Part shown: in pieces, positions 56,471 to 64,000 of the stretch
How positions within the stretch are numbered: the first letter of the stretch is position 1
How the letters are laid out: each line of letters starts with the position of its first letter
NCBI RefSeq assembly: GCF_030450125.1
Contig: NZ_CP123923.1
Span: 372,001 to 436,000 of the forward strand
Direction of reading: 5' to 3'
Length of the DNA stretch: 64,000 nucleotides
Source of the DNA: Streptomyces sp. WP-1
GTDB taxonomy: Bacteria; Actinomycetota; Actinomycetes; Streptomycetales; Streptomycetaceae
Notes under the pieces: model-generated
What the model saw: the letters and a program-made list of their open reading frames with translations, nothing else
What the model was told of the DNA's origin: nothing
Databases searched by the model: none
Program-made: the position numbers and the translations under genes

Positions 56471-57427
56471 TCACTCGCCCCGGGTGAAGGTGCGCCGGTA
56501 CTCGCTCGGGGTGGTGCCGAGGATGCGCTGGAAGTGCAGGCGCAGGTTCGCGCCGGTGCCCAGTCCGACGTCGGCGGCGATCTGTTCGACACCGCGCTGG
56601 GAGCGTTCGAGCAGTTCGCGGGCCAGGTCGATGCGGGCGCGCATCACCCACTGCATCGGCGTGTAGCCGGTCTCCTCGACGAAGCGCCGGGAGAAGGTGC
56701 GCGGCGAGACCCCGGCCGCACGCGCCAGGGTGTCGAGGGTGAGGGGCTCGCCGAGCCGGTGCAGCGCCCACTCGCGGGTGGCGCCGAAGCGTTCGCCGTG
56801 CGGCTCGGGGACGCTGCGCGGCACGTACTGGGCCTGGCCGCCGCTGCGGTAGGGGGCGGCGACCAGGCGCCGGGCCGCGTGGTTGGAGGCGGCCACTCCG
56901 ACGTCGCCGCGCAGGATGTGCAGGCACAGGTCGATACCGGAGGCGGCGCCGGCCGAGGTGAGCACGCTGCCCTCGTCCACGAACAGCACGTTCTCGTCGA
57001 CCCGGACGAGGGGGTGCCGGGCCGCGAGTGCCTGGGTGTAGTGCCAGTGCGTCGTGGCGCGCCTGCCGTCGAGCAGGCCGGTGGCGGCGAGCGCGAAGGC
57101 CCCCGTCGAGATGGCCGCGAGCCGCGCGCCCCGCTCGTGGGCGGCGATCAGCGCGTCGACGACGGCCTGCGGCGGGTCTTCGCGGTCCGGGTGCCGGTAG
57201 CCGGGCACGAACACGATGTCGGCCCACCCGAGCGCGTCCAGGCCGTGGGCGACGTAGTACGCGAGCCCGTCACCCCCGGCCACGAGCCCGGGCGCCGCCC
57301 CGCACACCCGCACCTCGTACGGCATGCTCGCGCGGGTCGTGAACACCTGCGCGGGGATCCCGACATCGAGCGGCTTCGCGCCTTCGAGGACGAGGACGGC
57401 GACGCGATACAGGCGAGGGGCGGACAC
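56471..57427 (-). CDS. GlxA-family transcriptional regulator (DJ-1/PfpI + AraC HTH)
   Basis: 318 residues from a GTG at 57427. N-terminal DJ-1-like domain (about 5-175: VAVLVLEGAKPLDVGIPAQV, TSAGAASGIDLCLHIL), in which the usual nucleophile cysteine position reads AISTGAFAL, i.e. Thr/Gly, so it is a sensor and not an enzyme. The C-terminal AraC double helix-turn-helix is at about 220-315 (LTLDTLARAAGVSPRTFSRR, GVEQIAADVGLGTGANLRLH). Probably a regulator of the gap gene just downstream or of an unlinked target. Confidence 0.92.
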   Translation of the reverse strand: MSAPRLYRVAVLVLEGAKPLDVGIPAQVFTTRASMPYEVRVCGAAPGLVAGGDGLAYYVAHGLDALGWADIVFVPGYRHPDREDPPQAVVDALIAAHERGARLAAISTGAFALAATGLLDGRRATTHWHYTQALAARHPLVRVDENVLFVDEGSVLTSAGAASGIDLCLHILRGDVGVAASNHAARRLVAAPYRSGGQAQYVPRSVPEPHGERFGATREWALHRLGEPLTLDTLARAAGVSPRTFSRRFVEETGYTPMQWVMRARIDLARELLERSQRGVEQIAADVGLGTGANLRLHFQRILGTTPSEYRRTFTRGE

Positions 57428-57482
57428 AGGATGAGGGTACGTGGGGAGGTGACCCCGGCACGCCCGCGTGGTGCCCCCGTGA

Positions 57483-57938
57483 TCACGGCGCCAGTCCGGC
57501 CTCGGCTGCCCGGCGGAAGACGTCACCGCAGGTGGAGGACCGCGTCGGCGTGCGTGCGGCGAGTACGGCCAGGGCGTGGCGCACTTCGCCGCTCAGCCGG
57601 AAGACGTTGACGGCCTGTTCCTTGCGGACGTCGGCGAAGGTGTCCGGGAGCCCGGCGAGCAGTTCGAAATCGCGCTTACAGGTCACGGCCTCGGCCACGG
57701 CGAGAAGCGGCAGGCCGTCGAACTCCGCCGCGGACAGGGAGGCGTCGAGCGCGACGGCGTGGGCGGCCAGGACCGCGAAGATCTCGATCAGCCGCTCCCC
57801 CACCGCCGTGTCGATGCCCCGGTCCCGCAGACTCTCCCGGCGGCGGGGCCGACGCCACGGCTCCTGGTCCACCAGCGGCAGCAGGACACGGCCCAGGTAC
57901 GCACACCGACGCCACACCATGTCGTGGTCCGAGGTCAT
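57483..57938 (-). CDS. Hypothetical protein (151 aa)
   Basis: ATG at 57938 with an ideal gggagga site. All-helical by appearance: VWRRCAYLGRVLLPLVDQEP, then a basic stretch RRPRRRESLRDRG, and a hydrophobic helix LIEIFAVLAAHAVALDASL. No family is recognised. It follows the phosphatase gene by about 90 bp in the same direction and could belong to the same operon. There are two cysteines near the end (one in SSTCGDVF). Confidence 0.7.
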   Translation of the reverse strand: MTSDHDMVWRRCAYLGRVLLPLVDQEPWRRPRRRESLRDRGIDTAVGERLIEIFAVLAAHAVALDASLSAAEFDGLPLLAVAEAVTCKRDFELLAGLPDTFADVRKEQAVNVFRLSGEVRHALAVLAARTPTRSSTCGDVFRRAAEAGLAP

Positions 57939-58027
57939 GAGCGATCCTCCCGCCGGGGAGCGGAGGTGTCCATGGGCTCGCCGCCACCGATCCGCTCGGC
58001 GGGTGCGCGGGGCCGCGGCCCCGGTCC

Positions 58028-60532
58028 TCAGTCCACCCTGATCCCCACGATGCAGGTGTCGTCGTCGGTGTCCGACCTGCTGTACGTGAGGAGTCTGTCC
58101 AGGTGCTGGTCCAGGGTGCGGGGGCCCGAGCGGGCCGTGTCCAGGAGGTGGGTGAGGGATTCCTCGACCGAGCGGTCGCGGCGTTCGATCAGGCCGTCGG
58201 TGTACATGAGGAGGGTGTCGCCCGCGGCCAGGTTCAGTTCGGTCTCCTCGTAGACCGCCTCCGGGAGGGCGCCCAGCAGGAGGCCGCTGAGGGTGGGGAG
58301 GGTGGTGGCCTCCTGCTCGCGGACGAGGACGGGCGGCAGATGGCCGGCCCGTGCCCAGCGCAGGGTGCGGTTCTCGCCGTCGTACAGGCCGCACACGGCG
58401 GTCGCGGTGACGGCGCCCGTCAGATGGTGGGCGACGATGTTCAGCCAGGACAGCAGCTGAGCGGGCCCGGCTCCGGTGACGGCGAGGCCGCGCAGCGCGT
58501 TGCGCAGGACGACCATGCTGGTGGCCGCCTCGATGCCGTGCCCGGCGACGTCGCCGACGCACAGCAGGACGAGCCCCGAGGGCAGCACCACGGCGTCGTA
58601 CCAGTCGCCGCCGACCAGGTGCTCGGTCTCGGCCGGCCGGTAACGGACCGCCACCTGGAGGCCGGGCACGCGCAGCGGTGCCTGGGTGGGGGGCATGATC
58701 GCGTGCTGGAGCTGGAGGGTGAGCCGGTTGCGCTCGGCGGCCTGCTGCTCGGTGTGGGCGAGCTGGTCGCGGGTCGCGGCGAGGGCGACCTCGGTCCAGT
58801 GCTGGGCGGAGATGTCCTGGTAGGCGCCGCGCACACCGAACAGCTGGCCGTCGGTGTCGAGGACCGGTTCGGCGACCAGGCGCATGTGCCGGGACACCCC
58901 GTCCGGCCGCTGCAAGCGGAACGCCGCCGAGGCCGGCCTGCGGTGGTGCAGCAGGGTGCGCAGGAACCGCCCGATCTGGACGGCGTCGTCCGGGTGGGAG
59001 TAGGCGGGCAGCTCCTCCAGGGCGACCGGGGAGCTGGTGGCCGCCCGGCCGTAGAGGCTGAACATCTGCCCGTTCCAGGTGATCTCGCCGGTCAGCAGGT
59101 TCTCCTCGAACCCGCCGATCCGGCCGAGCCGCTGCGCGTGCTGGAGCAGGCTGGCCAGGCGCGCGGTCTCGTCCTCGATGCGCCAGATGAGCAGCAGGCT
59201 GGAGCCGTGGCGGCTGATGCTGATGTCGGCGACCGCGGACAGCGGGACCTGGTCGACCAGCGCGGTGAGCCGCACGCGCTGGGCGCGGAACGGCTCCCCG
59301 GTGGCGTAGACCCGCTCCACACGCTGGAACAGCTCGCTGGTGCCGGCGGACATCGGGTACGCCTCCAGCAGCAGGGCGCCGCCGATGACGGCACGCGGGC
59401 GGCCCGCCGGGTCGAGGAAGCGGCTGTTGACGTGCTGGATGCGGAAGTCGACGAGCCGGCCCGTGTCGTCGAGGTGCGGCACCAGGACCAGGGCCGGGTC
59501 GTGCAGTCCGTCCGCGAGGTCCATCAGCTCCGCGGCGTCGGGCATGGCCCGGGATTCCGGGTGGGGCACGGCGGGGGCCACGAAGTCGTCCAGGGTGTGC
59601 GCGCACAGTTCGGCGAGCGTCTCCACCTGACGCAGCACGGGGCGCGGCAGCGGCTCCTCGGGCTTGGGCCAGGCGATCTCCAGGACGCCGTGGATACGGC
59701 CGCCCGCACCGGCGGGTACGGCGATCCGCGCGCCGTCGGCGTACTCGCGCCGCCCGATGGTGGGCAGCCCGGACTCGGCGAGCGAGGGCAGCCACTGTCC
59801 GCCGGGCTCGGTCAGGCCCCGGCGGGCCACCGTGGCCACGTCCGGCGGGACGTAGCACCAGCGGGCCGCCTCGGCCGGGGCGAAGCCCGCGCTGCCCGCG
59901 AGGGTCAGCGAACCGTCCGAGCCGGCCGCCCAGATGGCGACGGCGACGGCGCCGAGCGGGCGCAGCGCGTGTTCGAGCAGGGAGGCGGCCATCGCCTCGG
60001 TGTCGTGGGCGGCCAGCACCCCGCTCTCGGCGGCGCGCAGCCGTACGGCGGCGGAGTCCTCGTCCGCGCCACCGGGGTCCGCGGTGGTGGAGAGGAACGC
60101 CTCGGTCACCTCGGCGACCCGGTCCCTGGCCGCCTGGTTGATGACGTCCACCGCGAGTTCCAGCGGCGTCACCTGGGCCTGTTCGGTCAGTTCGGCGAGC
60201 TGCCGGGCGGCCTGGGCGGGCCCGCAGCCGAGGCGTTCGACCAGGATGCCCTTGGCCAGTTCGATCAGCGCCCGGCCCTCGGCCTCCGCCTGCGCGGTCC
60301 GCACCTCGCGGCGCAACCGCTCCACGGTGGCGGCGAGCCTGCCCACCGGGGAGTCGGCGGGCACGTCGGTCACTGCCACCGTGTCCACCGGCGGCAGCGG
60401 GGCGGGCTGGGCCGGCACGCCGCTCGACGGGTCGAACGGGGTGCCGGGATCGGTGGACGGCTGGATGTTCACCGGACGGGTACTCCTCGGCCTGCGGTAG
60501 GACGGTTGCGCGGTGTCGTTGTCCGGTCTCAT
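58028..60532 (-). CDS. ANTAR-GAF-PAS-PP2C multi-sensor phosphatase
   Basis: 834 residues. About 60-145 is an ANTAR-like three-helix domain ([40 protein letters not shown]), an RNA-binding antiterminator fold. About 165-320 is GAF ([21 protein letters not shown]). About 330-450 and 460-580 are PAS domains ([20 protein letters not shown]). About 610-830 is a SpoIIE phosphatase ([60 protein letters not shown]). An ANTAR at the N-terminus with a phosphatase at the C-terminus is less usual. The start overlaps the kinase gene stop by 4 nt, so the two are made together; the kinase probably signals to it. Confidence 0.9.
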   Translation of the reverse strand: MRPDNDTAQPSYRRPRSTRPVNIQPSTDPGTPFDPSSGVPAQPAPLPPVDTVAVTDVPADSPVGRLAATVERLRREVRTAQAEAEGRALIELAKGILVERLGCGPAQAARQLAELTEQAQVTPLELAVDVINQAARDRVAEVTEAFLSTTADPGGADEDSAAVRLRAAESGVLAAHDTEAMAASLLEHALRPLGAVAVAIWAAGSDGSLTLAGSAGFAPAEAARWCYVPPDVATVARRGLTEPGGQWLPSLAESGLPTIGRREYADGARIAVPAGAGGRIHGVLEIAWPKPEEPLPRPVLRQVETLAELCAHTLDDFVAPAVPHPESRAMPDAAELMDLADGLHDPALVLVPHLDDTGRLVDFRIQHVNSRFLDPAGRPRAVIGGALLLEAYPMSAGTSELFQRVERVYATGEPFRAQRVRLTALVDQVPLSAVADISISRHGSSLLLIWRIEDETARLASLLQHAQRLGRIGGFEENLLTGEITWNGQMFSLYGRAATSSPVALEELPAYSHPDDAVQIGRFLRTLLHHRRPASAAFRLQRPDGVSRHMRLVAEPVLDTDGQLFGVRGAYQDISAQHWTEVALAATRDQLAHTEQQAAERNRLTLQLQHAIMPPTQAPLRVPGLQVAVRYRPAETEHLVGGDWYDAVVLPSGLVLLCVGDVAGHGIEAATSMVVLRNALRGLAVTGAGPAQLLSWLNIVAHHLTGAVTATAVCGLYDGENRTLRWARAGHLPPVLVREQEATTLPTLSGLLLGALPEAVYEETELNLAAGDTLLMYTDGLIERRDRSVEESLTHLLDTARSGPRTLDQHLDRLLTYSRSDTDDDTCIVGIRVD

Positions 60533-63500
60533 GCCGGCAGCCAGCGCCGGACGCAGGCGATGAGGTCGCGGGTGTCCACCGGTTTCGTGACGTAGTCGCT
60601 GGCGCCGGAGGCGAGGCTCTTCTCCCGGTCGCCCTGCATCGCCTTCGCGGTGACGGCGATCACCGGCAGGTCCGCGTACCGGGGCATGCTGCGGATCTCG
60701 GCGGTGGCGGCGTAGCCGTCCATCTCGGGCATCATCACATCCATCAGGACGAGTTCGATGTCCGAGTTGTTCACCAGCGTCTCGATGCCCTTGCGGCCGT
60801 TCTCCGCGTGCAGCACGCGGAAGCCGTGCAGTTCGAGGATGCCGCTGAGCGCGAAGAGGTTGCGCGCGTCGTCGTCGACGACGAGGACGGTACGGCCGCG
60901 GGTGTGTTCGTCGACCTGGTCCGGGGTGTGCTGGAGTTCCTCGCCGCGGACGAAGGTGAGCACCTCGCCGGGCTCCTCCGCGGACAGGTGGAGGGCGATC
61001 CGCTCCCGCAGCTCGTCCAGGCTGGAGAGGTACTCCAGCGAGCCGCCCGGCTCCGCCTCGGGGTACTCGGCGCGGTGGGAGCCGTTGTGCACCAGCACGG
61101 GGACGCCGGCGAGGGCCGAGTCGCCGTGCAGCGCCTGGAGGAACCGGGCCGACTCCCCGTCGGGGGCGCCCAGTTCGACGACGACGCAGTGGCAGGGTTC
61201 GGCGGCGAGGGCGCCGGCCGCCTCCTGGGCGCCGACCGCGGTGATGATGTCGACGGGGATGCCGTCGGCGTGCCCGTGGTCGAGATCGCCCACGACACTC
61301 TCGGCGACCAGGGTCAGCAGGCCGCGCGGACGCTCCTCCACGACGAGCAGCCGACGGGCCCGCTGCCGCTTGGCGGAGACGAGGGGCGGCGCCGCCTTGA
61401 GCTCGTGCGGGGCGGCGGCGTCCGTCTGCTCCAGTTCGGCCGGTTCGACGGTGCCGCGGACGCCGCGCAGGTGTTCGTCGAAGTCGGGCCGGGCCACGGG
61501 CAGGAAGAGGGTGAAGGTGCTGCCCCTGCCGGGTGTGCTGTCGACGGTGACGGCGCCGCCGAGCAGATGGGCGATCTCCCGGGTGATGGACAGGCCGAGC
61601 CCGGTGCCGCCGTACTTGCGGCTGGTGGTGCCGTCGGCCTGCTGGAACGCGCCGAAGATGCTCTCCAGTTGCTGCTCCGGGATGCCGATGCCGGTGTCCT
61701 TCACCCGGAAGGCGACCACCGCGCCGCCGCGGACCACGTCGCGCGGCACCTCGTCGTCGGTGGCGGGTTCGACGCGCAGTTCGACCCCGCCCTGCTCGGT
61801 GAACTTCACCGCGTTGGACAGCAGGTTGCGCAGGATCTGGCGGAGCCGGGAGTCGTCGGTGAGGAGGTCGGCGGGCGCCCCGGCCGAGGTGGTGACGGTG
61901 AAGCCGAGGCTCTTCTGCGAGGTCATCGGCCGGAAGGTGGCCTCGACGTACTCGATGAGCTGGCGCAGCGAGACCCGTTCCGGGGTGACGTCCATCTTGC
62001 CGGCCTCGACCTTGGACAGGTCGAGGATGTCGTTGATCAGCTGGAGCAGGTCGGAGCCCGCCGAGTGGATGATGCCCGCGTATTCGACCTGCTTCGGGGT
62101 GAGGTTGCGGGACGGGTTCTGGGCGAGCAGCTGGGCCAGGATGAGCAGGCTGTTGAGCGGGGTGCGCAGCTCGTGGCTCATGTTGGCGAGGAACTCGGAC
62201 TTGTACTTGGAGGCCAGCGACAACTGCTGGGCGCGTGCCTCCAGTTCCTGCCGGGCCTGCTCGATCTGGAGGTTCTTGCCCTCGATGTCGCGGTTCTGCT
62301 CGGCGAGCAGTGAGGCCTTCTCCTCCAGTTCCGCGTTGGAGCGCTGGAGTTCCTCCTGCTGGGCCTGCAACTCGGCGGAGCGGGCCTGGAGTTCGCTGGT
62401 GAGACGCTGGGACTCTTCGAGCAGTTCGTCGGTGCGGGCGTTGGCGACGATCGTGTTCACGTTGACGCCGATGGTGTCCACGAGCTGCTGGAGGAAGTCC
62501 CGTTGCACGGTGGTGAACCGGGTGACGGAGGCCAGTTCGATGACGCCGAGTACCTGCTCCTCGAAGAGGATAGGCAGCAGGAGCAGCGCGGTGGGCTCGA
62601 TCTGTCCGAGTCCGGAGGAGATGGTGACGTAGCGGGGCGGCAGCTCGTCGACCGCGATCGTACGGCGGCTGCGCGCGGCCTGGCCGACCAGGGAGCGGCC
62701 GAAGGGGATCCGCTCGGGGCGCTCGTCCTGGTCGGGGCGGCCGTAGTCGCCGACGAGCCGCAGCTCGGGGCCGGCGGCGCTGTCCTCGGCGAGGTAGAAG
62801 GCGCCGTACTGGGCGGACACCTGGGGTACCAGCTCGTCCATGATCAGCTCGGCCACGACGCGCAGGTCGCGGTGGCCCTGCATGAGGCCGGAGAGCCGGG
62901 CGAGGTTGGTCTTGAGCCAGTCCTGTTCCTGGTTGGCCCGGGTGGTCTCGCGCAGGGACTCCACCATGGAGTTGATGTTGTCCTTGAGGTCGGCGACCTC
63001 TCCGGAGGCGTCGACGGTGATGGAGCGGGTCAGGTCGCCCTCGGCGACGGCGCTGGCGACGTCGGCGATGGCGCGGACCTGCCGGGTGAGGTTCCCGGCG
63101 AGTTCGTTGACGTTCTCGGTGAGCCGCTTCCAGGTGCCGGAGACGCCCTCGACCTCGGCCTGGCCGCCGAGGCGGCCCTCGGTGCCGACCTCGCGGGCGA
63201 CACGGGTGACCTCGTCGGCGAACGCGGACAGCTGGTCCACCATCGTGTTGATGGTCGTCTTCAGTTCGAGGATCTCGCCGCGCGCGTCGACGTCGATCTT
63301 CTTCGACAGGTCGCCCTTGGCCACGGCGGTGGTCACCAGCGCGATGTTGCGCACCTGGCCGGTGAGGTTGTTGGCCATGGAGTTGACGTTGTCGGTGAGG
63401 TCCTTCCAGGTGCCGGCCACGTTGGGCACATGGGCCTGGCCGCCGAGACGGCCCTCGGTGCCGACCTCACGGGCGACACGCGTCACCTCGTCCGCGAACG

Positions 63501-64000
63501 CCGAGAGGGTGTCGACCATGGTGTTGATGACGTCGGCGAGCGCGGCGACCTCGCCCTTGGCCTCCACCATGATCTTCTGCGAGAGGTCGCCCTTGGCGAC
63601 GGCGGTGGCGACCTGGGTGATGGAGCGGACCTGGCCGGTGAGGTTGGAGGCCATCACGTTGACGTTGTCGGTGAGGTCCTTCCAGGTGCCGGCGACGCCC
63701 CGCACCTGCGCCTGGCCGCCGAGGCGGCCCTCGGTGCCGACCTCGCGGGCGACACGGGTGACCTCGTCCGCGAACGCGGACAGCTGGTCCACCATCGTGT
63801 TGATGGTCGACTTCAGCTCCAGGATCTCGCCCCGGGCATCCACCGTGATCTTCTGCGACAGATCGCCCTGGGCCACGGCGGTGGCCACCTGGGCGACGTT
63901 GCGCACCTGGTTGGTCAGGTTTCCGGCCATGAAGTTGACCGAGTCCGTGAGGTCCCGCCAGGTGCCCTTGACGCCCTTGACGTCGGCCTGGCCGCCGAGG
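60529..64000 (-). CDS. HAMP-repeat hybrid histidine kinase, 5' end beyond window
   Basis: At least 1157 residues; the frame is open to base 64000. Upstream half: tandem HAMP units of about 92 residues with near-identical wording ([42 protein letters not shown]). Then GAF (about 340-490 of the visible part), a coiled coil, HisKA with the phospho-acceptor in [19 protein letters not shown], and HATPase_c ([33 protein letters not shown]). A degenerate receiver follows, and a full receiver with the phospho-site aspartate in [19 protein letters not shown]. These soluble kinases are a Streptomyces group without a classical membrane sensor. Coupled to the phosphatase gene at 58028. Confidence 0.93.
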   Translation of the reverse strand, partial: LGGQADVKGVKGTWRDLTDSVNFMAGNLTNQVRNVAQVATAVAQGDLSQKITVDARGEILELKSTINTMVDQLSAFADEVTRVAREVGTEGRLGGQAQVRGVAGTWKDLTDNVNVMASNLTGQVRSITQVATAVAKGDLSQKIMVEAKGEVAALADVINTMVDTLSAFADEVTRVAREVGTEGRLGGQAHVPNVAGTWKDLTDNVNSMANNLTGQVRNIALVTTAVAKGDLSKKIDVDARGEILELKTTINTMVDQLSAFADEVTRVAREVGTEGRLGGQAEVEGVSGTWKRLTENVNELAGNLTRQVRAIADVASAVAEGDLTRSITVDASGEVADLKDNINSMVESLRETTRANQEQDWLKTNLARLSGLMQGHRDLRVVAELIMDELVPQVSAQYGAFYLAEDSAAGPELRLVGDYGRPDQDERPERIPFGRSLVGQAARSRRTIAVDELPPRYVTISSGLGQIEPTALLLLPILFEEQVLGVIELASVTRFTTVQRDFLQQLVDTIGVNVNTIVANARTDELLEESQRLTSELQARSAELQAQQEELQRSNAELEEKASLLAEQNRDIEGKNLQIEQARQELEARAQQLSLASKYKSEFLANMSHELRTPLNSLLILAQLLAQNPSRNLTPKQVEYAGIIHSAGSDLLQLINDILDLSKVEAGKMDVTPERVSLRQLIEYVEATFRPMTSQKSLGFTVTTSAGAPADLLTDDSRLRQILRNLLSNAVKFTEQGGVELRVEPATDDEVPRDVVRGGAVVAFRVKDTGIGIPEQQLESIFGAFQQADGTTSRKYGGTGLGLSITREIAHLLGGAVTVDSTPGRGSTFTLFLPVARPDFDEHLRGVRGTVEPAELEQTDAAAPHELKAAPPLVSAKRQRARRLLVVEERPRGLLTLVAESVVGDLDHGHADGIPVDIITAVGAQEAAGALAAEPCHCVVVELGAPDGESARFLQALHGDSALAGVPVLVHNGSHRAEYPEAEPGGSLEYLSSLDELRERIALHLSAEEPGEVLTFVRGEELQHTPDQVDEHTRGRTVLVVDDDARNLFALSGILELHGFRVLHAENGRKGIETLVNNSDIELVLMDVMMPEMDGYAATAEIRSMPRYADLPVIAVTAKAMQGDREKSLASGASDYVTKPVDTRDLIACVRRWLPA
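62960..64000 (-). repeat. 276-bp direct repeats encoding HAMP units
   Basis: The sequence gtgaggtccttccaggtgcc and its surroundings recur at about 63399 and 63674, with diverged copies near 63122 and 63950, i.e. every 276 bp. Copies are nearly identical at DNA level, showing recent gene conversion or expansion by unequal crossing-over. Confidence 0.88.

Overview
The window is chromosomal DNA from a high-GC actinomycete, almost certainly Streptomyces or a close relative. The evidence is strong G/C third-position bias, frequent GTG starts, several RsbU/SpoIIE-type PP2C phosphatases, a DUF5133 protein, large assembly-line synthases and many 4-nt ATGA/GTGA gene overlaps. No tRNA, rRNA, insertion sequence or CRISPR array was seen. 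The content is accessory: specialised metabolism, metal handling and signalling.

Left part (1-17.5 kb). The main system is an isonitrile lipopeptide cluster of the ScoA-E / mycobacterial Rv0097-Rv0101 type. Genes run right to left: an MFS exporter, ScoE-like isonitrile-forming oxidase, ScoD-like FcoT-fold enzyme, ScoC-like fatty-acyl ligase, ScoB-like carrier protein and a C-A-T-R synthetase. Beside it lies an ECF sigma factor resembling mycobacterial SigC, a Met/His-rich membrane protein, a PCuAC-like copper protein, a P1B copper ATPase and a small Met/His-tailed membrane protein. Two sites with the same 34-bp architecture (11 identical bases, 11 unrelated, 11 identical) precede the exporter gene and the copper ATPase operon. 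They look like promoters for one ECF sigma factor. This suggests a copper-acquisition regulon in which a secreted isonitrile chalkophore and copper transport are switched together. Next comes a Ni/Co permease gene behind a cobalamin riboswitch.

Middle part (17.5-38 kb). This holds gene remnants, an M1-type metallopeptidase lipoprotein, a TetX-like flavin monooxygenase with a divergent TetR regulator, a PAS-PP2C phosphatase and an ABC exporter coupled to a small Pro/Ala-repeat ORF. It also has a compact four-gene operon with an MfnB-like furan synthase, an aldehyde dehydrogenase, a zinc alcohol dehydrogenase and an O-methyltransferase, which would fit a small furan metabolite. A DUF2236 oxygenase-like gene is divergent from a TetR gene with a clear operator palindrome. 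Several housekeeping-like or unknown genes follow.

Right part (38-64 kb). A 2774-residue stand-alone type I PKS (acyl ligase-ACP-KS-AT-DH-KR-ACP-TE) should activate a carboxylic acid, extend it once with malonyl and release an alpha,beta-unsaturated acid. It is followed by PhzF-like, sirtuin, GAF-PP2C, DUF5133, cold-shock, lytic transglycosylase, serine-less alpha/beta hydrolase, FMN glutamate-synthase-like, VOC, GAPDH and GlxA-type genes. At the right edge an ANTAR-GAF-PAS-PP2C protein is translationally coupled to a giant HAMP-repeat hybrid histidine kinase that runs off the window.
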